In this document: in pieces, positions 15,777-25,151 of the stretch
Numbering within the stretch: position 1 is the stretch's first letter
Layout of the letters: each line of letters opens with the position of its first letter
Assembly: GCF_000400955.1 (NCBI RefSeq)
Contig: NC_021284.1
Coordinates: forward strand, 62,001 to 126,000
Direction of reading: 5' to 3'
Length of the DNA stretch: 64,000 nucleotides
Origin: Spiroplasma syrphidicola EA-1
Lineage (GTDB): Bacteria; Bacillota_I; Bacilli_A; Mycoplasmatales; Mycoplasmataceae
Notes under the pieces: model-generated
The model's input: the letters and a program-made list of their open reading frames with translations, nothing else
What the model was told of the DNA's origin: nothing
Database searches by the model: none
Translations under genes and position numbers: made by a program

Positions 15777-16982
15777 ATGAACAATAATATAAATTTAATA
15801 TCAAATAAAGCAGAAGAGAATTTAAAAAATATTTTGATAAGTTTAAATAATCCTAAAGTAGGTAAATTATGATATATATCTTTCTTTTTAATATTAGTAT
15901 TAGATGTATTGGTTATTTTTATTGGCAAATATTTTGTCGTCAGTACAAATAATAAAATAGTTTGAATACCAGTACTATCATTAACAGCTTTGTTTGTTGT
16001 GATTTATTTTTTAATTCCTTTATGCGTTAAAATACCACTTTTATATAGCAGTATTAGAAAAATCAAAAAAATGTTAATAAATATTCGTGATTACAAACAA
16101 TTAAATGAAAAAGATATGAAATTAAGTTTTATTGAATTTAAAAATAATGTTAAAAGAAAAAACTTTATTAAAAACTATTTTACTTTAATGTTAATTCCAT
16201 ATTTTTCATTTAATAGTCTATCAAATAATTCGGAATATTCTTTAGAAACAAGTAAAGATATGAATAAAATTAGAGAATATTTAAATGACTATAATCAAGC
16301 CATTCTTGATCATAAATTTGATGATGTTATTATTAGCGAAAAAAGTATTGGTAATTTTACAAATCAAGAAGTTGAAGATTTATTTGAAAATTCAATTGAA
16401 AGTTTGTCTAAGACAATTAATCCGGATGTTTTAATAAAAAGAAGAAGAATGCATTTCTTTTTGTTAACTAATTTAATTATATTTTTTATCCTTACAATTG
16501 GTTTTTTAATACCAATGATAATAGGTTTAAAACAAAATGATTGGAATTTTAATAATATTAATGGGGATATTTCTAGATTATTTTTTATAATGGGTGCTTT
16601 CTTTATTTTACTGTTTGGTTCGTATGTACCATACCAAATTTATTTAGTAATTTATCTAAAAAAAGTTAGATATAAAGCTGAACTTATCAAAAAAATTAAA
16701 AATAACTTTGAAAATAAAGAGCAAATTAATGTTAATGATTTTAATTTGATTTTACCAATTAGTCGTAAAAAAATTGCTATTGATAAAGAATTTGATTTTG
16801 TTTCTGATTTTTCTAAAAAGAATTTAAAAATTCTGCCATTAGGATATAAAACAATTTTTATTGAAGGAACAGCAAACAACAAAATTAAATTATCAAAATT
16901 TGATGAGGAAGTTAAAATTTTAAATTATGATATAAATCAACTTAAGATTTTAGTGTCTAAATATAATAGTATTATTGAGTAG
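15777..16982 (+). CDS. Unknown four-helix membrane protein
   Basis: 401 residues, with ribosome site AGGAG before the ATG at 15777. Membrane helices are visible near 32-52, 60-85, 223-250 and 263-292. A ~135-residue charged region lies between the second and third helices, and a ~105-residue Lys-rich tail follows the fourth. No enzyme motif is visible. It is the last gene of module B and its stop codon (TAG at 16980-16982) lies inside the second decayed rpoC tail, which suggests the gene was joined to that sequence by the insertion event. Confidence 0.65.
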
Positions 16983-17072
16983 AAGGATTAAGAGAAAATA
17001 TTATGTTTGTACACTTAATTCTATCTGAAATAATTGAAATCGCTAATCCAAAATATATTATTTATGTTTAAT
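16978..17072 (+). repeat. Second, more decayed copy of the rpoC 3' end
   Basis: The shared blocks with rpoC 4050-4145 are TAGAAGGATTAA, GAAAATATTATGTT, ACACTTAATTC, and then ATCCAAAA with TATTAT in the same order and spacing. It has more changes than the copy at 10173, and the terminator is not preserved. It marks the boundary between modules B and C and provides the stop codon of the gene at 15777. Confidence 0.78.
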
Positions 17073-17414
17073 TTCCAACAAAATCAAAAAAATATTAGAA
17101 ATAAAACTTTTGTCTTAATAAAAATATTTTTTTATCCTAATTTTTAATCAAAAATATAAATCATAGCTAAATTTATTAAATCCAACTTAATGTGAAGTCA
17201 CGCCAATTACTGTTTAGTAAAATTAGCAGTCGGAAACAACAATATGTTTTTCATTTTTATTTAAAAATGGGCAAAAAAGAATTAATAAAAGTTATGAGAA
17301 AGATTTATAAAATTACTATATATATTTAAATATTTAAACTACTATATTTTTCCAAACTAGATAATTTTATATTGCCCTATATAGATTTTTTATTATTTAT
17401 TTTTTTAAATAATT
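17073..17414. other. Intergenic stretch without a recognisable gene
   Basis: About 340 bases of AT-rich sequence with stops in all frames. A weak hairpin with a T run (AATATTAG...TAATAAAAATATTTTTTT, about 17088-17133) may end transcription of module B. A slightly less AT-rich piece (17190-17250) contains no frame or RNA pattern that I recognise and may be decayed coding sequence. Confidence 0.5.
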
Positions 17415-17465
17415 TATTATTATACTAGTTAGTAAAACCTAAATTTACTAACTAGTATAATAATA
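17415..17465. promoter_or_regulatory. Perfect 22-base inverted repeat upstream of 17489
   Basis: Arms at 17415-17436 and 17444-17465 are exact reverse complements around a 7-base loop, centred on the sequence ACTAGTATAA and its complement. It ends 24 bases before the ATG at 17489, with the AAAGGAG ribosome site in between. There is no T run, so a simple terminator is unlikely. An operator, a cruciform or an RNA hairpin controlling that gene are possible. Confidence 0.7.
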
Positions 17466-17488
17466 TTTAAAATTTGCAAAGGAGATTT

Positions 17489-18388
17489 ATGAGAAAAAAA
17501 ATTAGATTTATAATTAGTATTTACTTATTTTTATTATTGTTTTTAACTTTATTAAATTTTATAAATTTAAACGTTAAATATATTAATAATACAGAAGATA
17601 AAAAAGTTCATTTAAATTCAAAAAATTTAGATTTGTTTTTTGGAAAAAATAATATATTTAATTATAAAAATGGTTTCTTTTTTAAAAATTTACTGAATAA
17701 TAGTTCAGAAATAGATGATCATTTTTTATATAATTCTCGATACTTGATTAATATGCTAATTTATCAAATAATTATAAAAAAAATAGAGAGTAATTTTCAT
17801 TTTAATTCTAACGAATATTTGATTAAAATAAAATCTAATGATTTTTTAAATAAAAATATTAGCTTTAATTATAATCAATCCTATAAAATAAAATTTGCTT
17901 TTTGCATTTTAAGCAAAGACAAAAATAACAATTTGCTATATAAAAATGAAAATTTAATATTAATCTTTACACAAACATATTTATATAGTAAACAAGAGTG
18001 GATTAATAATTTTATTGATTATCAAATTAATTTTAATGTAACTAAAAATGAAAACATAAATTATTTTAGAGAAATATTTGAGGATTCTTTAACACCTGAA
18101 AATAAATATGATTATACTTTGAATAACTTAGAAAATATTAGAGAAAATCTATCTATTTTTTTAACAAATTTATATGCAAATAATATTTTAAATAATAAAA
18201 GTTATTGATTATATAATGATTATAAAATTAAGGCAAATGTGGAATATTATAAATATTTAGGTAAAATAATTGGAAAAAATAATTTTTCTGAATTTTTAAA
18301 AGAATATTTATCTTTAACTTTTCATTTTCTTGATAATCCCTCTATAAAAGTCAATATAAATTTTATTATTCTAGTAAAACTTGTTTAA
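17489..18388 (+). CDS. Unknown secreted or membrane-anchored protein
   Basis: 299 residues, start fixed by AAAGGAG at 17478-17484. An N-terminal hydrophobic helix (about residues 6-28, FIISIYLFLLLFLTLLNF) acts as signal anchor or uncleaved signal; no lipobox Cys is present. The rest is very rich in Asn, Lys, Tyr and Phe with no motif I recognise. It stands alone at the left of module C behind a long inverted repeat. Its extreme AT-richness suggests a horizontally acquired or fast-evolving surface gene. Confidence 0.55.
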
Positions 18389-18412
18389 ATTATTTTAAAT
18401 AAAATAGATAAC

Positions 18413-18679
18413 ATGCTAAAAAGTAAAGTTTTAACATACGTTCGTAGATTTGGTAAATCAGTTGGCAGTGGTTTAGCAACACCGTTTGTAGGAATAGGCA
18501 GAACAGTTAAAAAAAGTGCTCGTATTGGTTGAGATTCAGCTGGAGAACTATTTGGCGGAGAAGCCAGAAAATGTTATAAACGTGCTGAGGAAATTCCACA
18601 AGAGATTAAAAAGGCTAATGATGAAAAAATCCGAGTACGTGAAACTAAAAAATTGGAAAAATCTAAAAAGAAAAACTAG
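18413..18679 (+). CDS. Small basic protein, unknown
   Basis: 88 residues, very basic (about one third Lys/Arg). A Gly-rich amphipathic N-terminal half (GKSVGSGLATPFVGIGRTVK) is followed by a Lys/Glu-rich helical tail. No family is recognised; small proteins of this kind occur on Spiroplasma plasmids and viruses, but I cannot tie it to one. Upstream ribosome site is weak. A strong terminator follows. Confidence 0.5.
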
Positions 18680-18705
18680 AAATTTACATAAATTCTAGTT
18701 TTTTA
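18671..18705 (+). terminator. Intrinsic terminator
   Basis: AAAACTAGAATTT-type stem: AAAACTAGAA pairs with TTCTAGTTTT around a short loop, followed by T6. It overlaps the end of the small basic gene. Confidence 0.8.
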
Positions 18706-18767
18706 TATTATAATAAAAACAAATATCAACTGTATTAACCATTATTAATTTATAAAGGAGATTTAAT

Positions 18768-19151
18768 ATGGGTATTAAAAGTTTACTTGGAGGCGAAACA
18801 AGATACAAGGCAATTGATAAACATTATCAAAAAGAATATAAAAAACTAGCAGAAAAACAAAAGTTTAATAATGAAGTGGATAAAAATAATTTTAAATTAA
18901 TAGAATTAGTGGGTCCAGAAAATTTTGTTAGTAAATCATTTGAAATTAGTAAAGATCTTGAAACGGAAGAAAAATTACTTAAAGAATTTTTAACTCGTCA
19001 TCCCGATGCTATTCCACCTGAATATAATCCTTATTATGTTAAACCAGGAGTTGTACAAGAAAATAGCAAAGATCTAGAAGCATTAAAAATTGAAAAAGAA
19101 ATCCTTGAAATGAAACTAAAATTAAAAGAACTAGAAAATAGTAAAGGATAA
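18768..19151 (+). CDS. Small coiled-coil protein, unknown
   Basis: 127 residues with a good AAGGAG site. The N-terminal part is charged and helical; a short Pro/Tyr-rich linker (IPPEYNPYYVKPG, about residues 83-95) leads to a C-terminal coiled coil rich in Leu, Lys and Glu. The linker plus coiled coil resembles the multimerisation tail of SHOCT-like bacterial proteins. No membrane segment. Its stop is 7 bases before the next gene, so it is probably co-expressed with the HEPN-like protein. Confidence 0.6.
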   Translation: MGIKSLLGGETRYKAIDKHYQKEYKKLAEKQKFNNEVDKNNFKLIELVGPENFVSKSFEISKDLETEEKLLKEFLTRHPDAIPPEYNPYYVKPGVVQENSKDLEALKIEKEILEMKLKLKELENSKG

Positions 19152-19158
19152 TATAGTT

Positions 19159-20001
19159 GTGCACAATGATATAAATTTTTCTAAAACTGAGGTAGAAATA
19201 TTTATTAATATTCATAAAGATATATTTTCTCTTAACTCAGAATATCAAAAAGGAAAAACAATAACTGAAAAAATTTTTAGCTATCCATTAGATAATGATA
19301 AAATAAGCATATTTCATAAATTTAAAGAATATTTTATATTATCTAGAAGGAAAAATAAAATAACGTGAAGTGATTTTAATGAAGTAATATTTTCAATAGA
19401 TACTTCTTTATATTTGGAGTTTCTGGATTATGTGAAAATCTTGGAACGATCAAATACTATTCAAATGTATTTATCAATAATGCATACTTCAAAACTGTCT
19501 ATTAATTTAGATAAATTTTTAGACTTTATATGTTTATATACAATTTATTCTGTATATCCAGTTAATTTAAGTATTGAAAAAATAGAAGATTCACATCTTT
19601 TGCTTGCACAGGCAAGAAAATCATCTTCAAATAACCAATATAATGTTGCATTAATTTCAATGAGATCATATATAGCAAATTGTTTAAAAGAATGAATAAA
19701 AGAATTAGAATTAGATAATGAAATAAAAGATGACAATGTTAAAAATCTTTTTGGGATTATAAATCAGTATCTAGTAAATAAAATACAATTTAAGAGTAAT
19801 ATTTGAAGAAAAATTATTTCAAATTTAGGAAAAATTATTGATGAAATTCAGGATGTCAGAAATAAACAGTCAGTTGCCCATGCAAATGATGAAGTACTAT
19901 CAAATTTTGAAAGCAAAATAATTTATGAAAGTTTAGAATATTTAATTTGAGCATTAAATTTTATAAAAAAACAAATTGCAATTCAGAATAATTTAATTTA
20001 G
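19159..20001 (+). CDS. HEPN/Abi-C-like protein
   Basis: 280 residues, GTG start at 19159 shortly after AAAGGA. The C-terminal ~90 residues are a helical bundle with RNKQSVAH (R234 to H241), preceded by helices ISMRSYIANCLKEW and a NLFGIINQYL segment. This layout, with Asn after the Arg and a late His, fits the HEPN ribonuclease motif Rx4-6H and the Abi_C abortive-infection domain. The N-terminal ~150 residues are unassigned. Likely role: RNA cleavage on phage infection; inferred from motif and from its place among other defence-type genes. Confidence 0.6.
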
Positions 20002-20082
20002 CATTTAGAAATTAAATTGATAGTATAAATACAAACTAATAAATATAATAATAAAAAAATAAAAATTTAATGGAGATAAATA

Positions 20083-20667
20083 ATGATAGAGAACAAAAAA
20101 ATGACAACTAGAGAATTACAGACAGCAGTGTTATGTGAAGTTATATCTGCGTGAAATTTAAATGTTGAATTACAGAATAATCAAAATAATATAGATATTT
20201 CCAATTATACAACGAAAGATCATATAAAAGTTATAACAACACAAAGAAGTTATTACTATTTAATTTCAAATAATTTGGTTTCTTTAATTGGAAAAGGGAA
20301 AAATCATAAAATATCCATATATAAAAATGAAATTAATAAAGAAAAACAAGATAAATTTTATTCTAGTAATGTAGATAATATTAAAAAATTATGTGATTGG
20401 AGAAATAAGGCCTTCGCTCATATTGATAAAGACATGAATAAATTACAACGACTACATGATAACTTTATCGAAGAATTAATTTTGTTTTTAATTGATTTGT
20501 TTAAAATCAAAAATGCAAAATTAGATAAGAAGAAAGCACCTTTTTGCATTGAATGTAAAAGAGAATTAAAAGTTATAAAAGATGATGAGGGATTTGAAAA
20601 TAAATTAGTATGTGTAGAACATGGGGTAGTTTGATTGAAAAAAATACCTGCCAGTTTTGAAGAATAA
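20083..20667 (+). CDS. HEPN-like protein with C-terminal zinc ribbon
   Basis: 194 residues. A central helical region contains DWRNKAFAH (R107 to H113), an Rx5H HEPN-type motif followed by helices with FIEELILFLIDLFK, the usual companion helix. A C-terminal zinc ribbon follows: CIECKREL and then LVCVEHG, i.e. CxxC plus Cys/His. Start ATG after TGGAGAT. HEPN plus zinc ribbon suggests an RNA-cutting or RNA-binding protein. Family call by motif only. Confidence 0.6.
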
Positions 20668-20696
20668 AAAATTATGATTGGGAAAGGGAAATTAAT

Positions 20697-20816
20697 ATGA
20701 AATGTTATAAATGTAATAAAGAAATATCACAAGAAAATCAAATATCTTTGGCCGTTGCCGGAGAATTTGGCTTAGAAAAACCAAGTTATATAAAATGCTT
20801 TGCATCAAGCATATAG
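20697..20816 (+). CDS. 39-residue zinc-ribbon protein, copy 1
   Basis: A very short gene (39 codons) with AAAGGGAAA upstream. It encodes CYKCNKEIS, a 15-residue spacer and EKPSYIKCF, so three of four expected Cys zinc ligands (the second CxxC reads SYIKC). A near-identical gene lies at 24744 with the ligand restored, and the same module ends the protein at 20835. Coupled to that gene by 18 bases. Confidence 0.55.
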   Translation: MKCYKCNKEISQENQISLAVAGEFGLEKPSYIKCFASSI

Positions 20817-20834
20817 AAAGTAGAAATTGTAAAC

Positions 20835-21311
20835 ATGGCAAAAGAAAATCAAATAATTAAAAAAGATACCAATAATTTAGATTCTTATATCATCTGTCTT
20901 AAAATTAGACTTAGTGATGAAAAATTACAAAATAAGGATAAAATTTATGAAAGAGTTAAATATGGTTGAAAATTATCAAAAAATAAATATAAAAAAATTA
21001 AATTTGTTTTTGCAATAAACATTAGAGATAGTAAAGTTATTGGGTCTTATAAAGTATGTAGTTGAGATGAAGAACATTCAAATGACCAAAAAGAAAATTT
21101 AAGAAAGTATTTCAAAAAAAGTGATGAGGATTTAAAATGTAATTTTTTTGGGAAGGATGTTAAAACTATTTATGGTAAAGGAAGGAATCCAATTAGATAT
21201 GTAAAATGTCAATATTGCAATAAATTTATTGCAGAAAAAGATATATTAGCTAAACAATTTAACTTTGAAAAACCAAGTTGTATAAAATGCTTTGTATCAA
21301 AAGCAGATTAA
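20835..21311 (+). CDS. EVE/PUA-like domain with C-terminal zinc ribbon
   Basis: 158 residues. The N-terminal ~125 have YERVKYGWKLSKNKYKK, KFVFAINIRDSKVIGSYKV and, after a spacer, GRNPIRYV. The order 'basic W-x-x-S' segment, 'FVFAV..xxVxGxY' strand pair and 'NPIRY' resembles PUA-superfamily proteins of the EVE type, which recognise modified bases in nucleic acids and are common in defence islands. The last ~35 residues are a zinc ribbon, CQYCNKF...EKPSCIKCF, matching the 39-residue proteins at 20697 and 24744. Assignment by pattern, not by search. Confidence 0.55.
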
Positions 21312-21375
21312 ATTATTAAATATAGTATGAAAGGGAATAAGTTGTAAAGTATACATCAACATCATTAGGAGTAAT

Positions 21376-21654
21376 ATGACATCAAACATGAGAAGGAAAA
21401 AAGAAGAACTTGAGAAACAAATGAACCGTATGAATGAAATGAATCATAAAAATACTGAAAAACAACATTGAACCAAAGTTGAACGCATTGAAAAAGAAAA
21501 GCTAAAATTAGCAAATATAAAAATTAAAAAACTTGAAGAACAATATCAGCAAAATCAGCGAACACAAAAAAAGCAATATTTTATCACAACAACAATAAGT
21601 ATTTGCTCTCTACTTGGTGCTTTAACTTCAATATTCATAGCAATTTTTGTATAA
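21376..21654 (+). CDS. Small tail-anchored coiled-coil protein
   Basis: 92 residues. Residues 5-65 form a highly charged coiled coil (Met, Lys, Glu, Gln), and the last ~23 residues (TISICSLLGALTSIFIAIFV) are a single membrane helix ending the protein, so it would be tail-anchored with the coiled coil inside the cell. Start ATG after TTAGGAG. No family recognised. Confidence 0.6.
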
Positions 21655-21707
21655 CAAGTATTATCTATAAGTCTAAAATTTTAAAAAAATAGAGAGTAGG
21701 TGAAATT

Positions 21708-21872
21708 ATGAAGAAATATTTACTTATAGCATCATTTGTAACAATGATTCCATTTTCCTCAATAACATTTACCCAATGTTCATGTACAGGTCACAATACT
21801 CAGTGTAAAGATGGAAGTTGATCAAATTCATCAGGAAAAGGTACTTGCTCAAGCCATGGTGGAATTAAATAA
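21708..21872 (+). CDS. Small secreted Cys-rich protein, DUF3761-like
   Basis: 54 residues: a signal peptide of about 22, then CSCTGHNTQCKDGSWSNSSG and GTCSSHGGI. The pattern CKDGxxSxSxxxxGTCSxHGG is that of DUF3761, a short secreted domain seen in many bacteria, with paired cysteines likely in disulphides. It is placed between defence-type genes, and its role is unknown. Ribosome site GAGTAGGTG. Confidence 0.7.
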
Positions 21873-21890
21873 GATAAAAGGAGAAAAATA

Positions 21891-22589
21891 ATGGCAAATA
21901 ATAAATTTAAAAATCAAATGATAAACAATATTTTTACTATGAAAAATAAAGACGCAGAAAAGTTAATATATGATAAAGTAGTTGGAAAACTTAAAGATAA
22001 TTTAATGGCCCTAAAATTAAACTTTGAATATTCATCATTTCGTTCAAATTCAAGATACAATGGCTTAGAAAAAATATTAAAAACATCAATTTTTTTAGGA
22101 CAACCAGATGAAAACATTGATAATACTGATATTTTAGCTAAAACAGAAGATAATAAAACAATAGGTATTGAAGTTGCTAGAGCTACTGACCTTTCAACAT
22201 TAGATAGTGTTCAAGAAGCCAATGATTTTTTAGTCACTGAAGGATTTAAGACTGAAAATTTAGAAATCCATGCAACACCAGGGAAAAATATGGGGATTGT
22301 TTATCATTCTATGGAACATGCATATAAAAAATTATTAGAAAAACTTGAAAAAGGTAGAAAAAATAAATATCCCAGAAAAGATTTTAACTATTTAATTATT
22401 GCAATTGATACTCCTTTTGCAAAAAAAGAGAAAATTAAAGAAATTATTAATAGGGGCTTAAAAAAAATTAATGATTATATTAATGATTATAATCAAAAAA
22501 ATATGTTTTTTGATGGAATATTAATAGTATTTTTTGATGGACAAAATGTTATTGCATTATCTCCATGAGAAAAGAATGATACATTTTAA
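21891..22589 (+). CDS. Unknown soluble protein, nuclease-like strand pattern
   Basis: 232 residues with AAAGGAG upstream, 18 bases after the previous stop. The middle (TDILAKTEDNKTIGIEVARA, about residues 83-102) has the 'D-strand-turn-strand-E' layout of PD-(D/E)XK nucleases, but the Lys expected after the second acidic residue is absent (EVA), so this is only a hint. Later segments FNYLIIAIDTPF and FDGILIVFFDGQNVIAL look like alternating strands of an alpha/beta core. Not assigned. Confidence 0.5.
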
Positions 22590-22662
22590 AATATTAATAA
22601 AAATCCCAAGTTGTTTGGCAAAGAGATTTTTTATTATATGTATAGAAAGTTAGGTAAAAATT

Positions 22663-23181
22663 ATGTCAAAAGATAATCAAGCAATCAAAATTAGTGTTGA
22701 ACCAAATCTAGATATTGGAAATAAAGATCAAGATAAAATCAATGGAACAAAAGCTAAAAAAATTAGTAAATCAGAAATACATACAACAGTGAATAATTTT
22801 AACTCTGATCCTATAGGATTAGAAACATTATTAATAAAAATAACAAACAAAATTGAAAATTTAGAAAATCAATTAGAACAAAATTCTGTTAGTAATTTAT
22901 TAAAGAAATATGAATCTAAGATACCAGTGTTATATGACTATATTCCAGCTGATTTTATAAACTTTTTACAACAAAATAACTTTAATTATGATTTAATTAC
23001 TGACATAAGAATTTTAAAGGAGTTTTCCGAGCAAAGACAAGCGAGAAATACAAAAGATTTAGTTGTATTTACTTGAACACCAAAATTAATAATATTTTAT
23101 GATATTACTGATACTATAAAATTTAATAAGTTAAGTGAAATTTGAAAAGACATATTAATTGAAGAGCCTTGATTAGCTTAG
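22663..23181 (+). CDS. Unknown coiled-coil protein
   Basis: 172 residues, continuing through three TGA Trp codons to TAG. It has a charged N-terminus, a short coiled coil (LLIKITNKIENLENQLEQ, about residues 63-80) and a C-terminal mixed region with TPKLIIFYDITDTIKF and two Trp-coded TGA near the end. No family recognised. It lies among genes of module C and just before a broken gene and an ATPase. Confidence 0.5.
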
Positions 23182-23193
23182 AAATTTAATAAA

Positions 23194-23487
23194 ATGGAAA
23201 CAATAAATAAAGTTCATATCAAGCACAATTGATATGCAAGAATGATTGAATTTCTTAATAAGGCCGGATATAATTTAGGAACTAAATCTTGGTAAGCTTA
23301 TCGAAACAACTTATTACATTGAAATAACTGAGGGGATAGAAAACTAACTTACAAACTACCAGCCCTAGTGGAATATAAAAGAGGACCAAGTGCCAAAGGT
23401 TATTATGAAATAAAGGAAGATCTGTTAAAAGAAGCTATTCAGTTTTGGAAAGACAACTATGAACTAAAATGAATTAATATAAATTAA
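23194..23487 (+). pseudogene. Short broken gene with an internal TAA
   Basis: An open frame from the ATG at 23194 is interrupted once by TAA at 23293-23295 and then continues to 23487 with a clear protein-like composition: HIKHNWYARMIEFLNKAGYNL before the stop, and LPALVEYKRGPSAKGYY with a final basic helix after it. The second half begins AYRNNLLHWNNWGDRKLTY. A single base change would restore ~97 residues. The fragment looks like a small nucleic-acid-binding (helix-turn-helix-like) protein, but the family is not recognised. Confidence 0.5.
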
Positions 23488-23521
23488 TATAACACCAAAA
23501 TTTTATTGAAAGGAATTTTAT

Positions 23522-24733
23522 ATGAAAATCCCATATATTCAATTTAAAAATCATCCAATTTTAGGTAATTTGAAAATTGATTTTCGTAAAAATATAGATG
23601 AAAATTTAAATATTATAGATCAAAATAATATATATAATAACATAATTTTTGTTAGTGAAAACGGTGCAGGAAAAAGTATGCTGCTTAATGAAATTGATAA
23701 TTATCAAAATAGTAAATACATTATTGAAAAATTTAATAAAATGTTGCCGAACCCACAAATAGGAATTAATAATATTGGATCATTTGGAAAATTTGACAGC
23801 AGATTATTAAACAGTGATATAAAATATAAAGAAATTTTAAAAGAATTTGACAGCGGTTTTATGGATGGAAGAAATACAGTAAGTGGTTATATGCAATCAA
23901 ATTTTAAAATTAATAAATTAAAATCTATTGATATCCAAAATATTTTTAATAATAATAGACTAAGTATATTTTTTGATGAAAGTATGGAATATGCTCTTCC
24001 AGATACTTTCAGAAAAAACAAAAGAGAAGATTATATGCAAAACCATAAAGCTAAAAATATTATAGATTATTCATCTAAATTATCATCTGGGGAACAAGAA
24101 ATATTAATGAGGTTACTTTATTTAAGGTTTAAATATCCAATTTCACGTAATACTGATTTTATTTTAATTGATGAACCAGAAATTGGTTTACATCCAAAAT
24201 GACAGTTAAAAATTTTAAATTATTATAAATTTTTATTTAAAAGTATTGATAAATCAAGTAATCAAATAATTCAGTTATTTATAGCATCGCATTCAGAAAA
24301 TGTTTTAAAAGCAGCCATGGATGATGGGGACTGACTAATTATTCGTTTATTTCAAGATAAAAAAGGCAAAAGAAAAACTGAAAGAATTGATGATTCTGAT
24401 AGATGCCTAACCTATAATTCTTTTGCAGAAATAAGATTTCTAGTGTTTGATATTGTGACAAATGATTATCATAATGAACTTTACGAGGAATTACAAAGCA
24501 AATTAAGATTGTATAGAGTTAAAGAACTTGATGATTGAATTATTGGACAGGAATTATATGAAAGTAGCAAACACAAAAAGATAACAAATCATGGGAAAAC
24601 AGAATATAGTTCTATAATTTCATTTGTACGTAATGGAATTCATCATCCAGAACAAAAAAAGAAGAAATTTTCTGAAGAACAGTTGAGAATGTCAATTAAT
24701 TTACTTAGAAAATTATTTAAAGATTTAAAATAA
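23522..24733 (+). CDS. ABC-type ATPase with C-terminal HEPN-like motif
   Basis: 403 residues. Walker A SENGAGKS is at 45-52, an ABC signature-like LSSGEQ near 188, Walker B FILIDEPEIGLHP near 214-226 and a switch His in IASHSEN. This is the SMC/OLD/AAA_15 class of ATPase. The C-terminal ~150 residues are helical and carry FVRNGIHHP (R370 to H375), an Rx4H HEPN-type motif, followed by the helix LRMSINLLRKLF. ATPase plus HEPN nuclease is the PrrC/RloC anticodon-nuclease design: the ATPase senses infection and the HEPN part cuts tRNA. That comparison rests on architecture alone. AGGAAT ribosome site at 23511. Confidence 0.72.
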
Positions 24734-24743
24734 AAAAATTAAT

Positions 24744-24863
24744 ATGAAATGCATTAAATGTAATGAAGAAATATCAGAAGAAGATAAAATATCTTTGACT
24801 GTTGCTGGGGAATTTAACTTAGAAAAGCCAAGTTGTATAAAATGTTATGCATCAAGCATATAG
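24744..24863 (+). CDS. 39-residue zinc-ribbon protein, copy 2
   Basis: 39 codons with CIKCNEEIS and EKPSCIKCY, giving a full CxxC...CxxC zinc ribbon. About 80% of residues match the gene at 20697, and even the bases after the stop (AAAGTAGA) are shared, so a DNA segment longer than the gene was duplicated. It starts 11 bases after the ATPase stop. Confidence 0.55.
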   Translation: MKCIKCNEEISEEDKISLTVAGEFNLEKPSCIKCYASSI

Positions 24864-24881
24864 AAAGTAGAGATATTAAAT

Positions 24882-25135
24882 ATGGCATTTTATAAATGTT
24901 CAAATTGTTTAAAAAAACAAGTTTTTTAGTAAACCAGTTCATCCAACCCCAACAATTCCACCCGATCCAAATCCACAACCAGATAATAATTTTTACTAAA
25001 AAGAATTTGTGATGAATTATTACATTAGTTGTTGGATTATCTATAATTGGAATAGTTACAGTATCAATTGCCTTAATTCAAAGAAAAAAAGGACTTGGTA
25101 AAAAGAATAGAAAAAGGAAAGGTGTAAAACAGTAA
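24882..25135 (+). pseudogene. Broken zinc-ribbon membrane protein
   Basis: Three protein-like pieces follow one another in different frames: MAFYKCSNCLKKQVF (24882-24929), a Pro-rich linker with PTPTIPPDPNPQPD (24928-24998), and a membrane helix with basic tail, LWWIITLVVGLSIIGIVTV, ending KGVKQ (24995-25135). Together they describe a zinc ribbon, a linker and a single membrane anchor. Each junction needs a +1 shift, at a T6 and a T4 run, unlike the -1 shifts elsewhere in the window. Most likely decayed. Confidence 0.55.
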
Positions 25136-25151
25136 ATTAATTTATTGCTTT

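Noticed and set aside
24882-25135. Programmed frameshifting in the zinc-ribbon membrane protein
   Set aside because: It needs two +1 shifts at T runs without a recognisable slippery context; decay is simpler.
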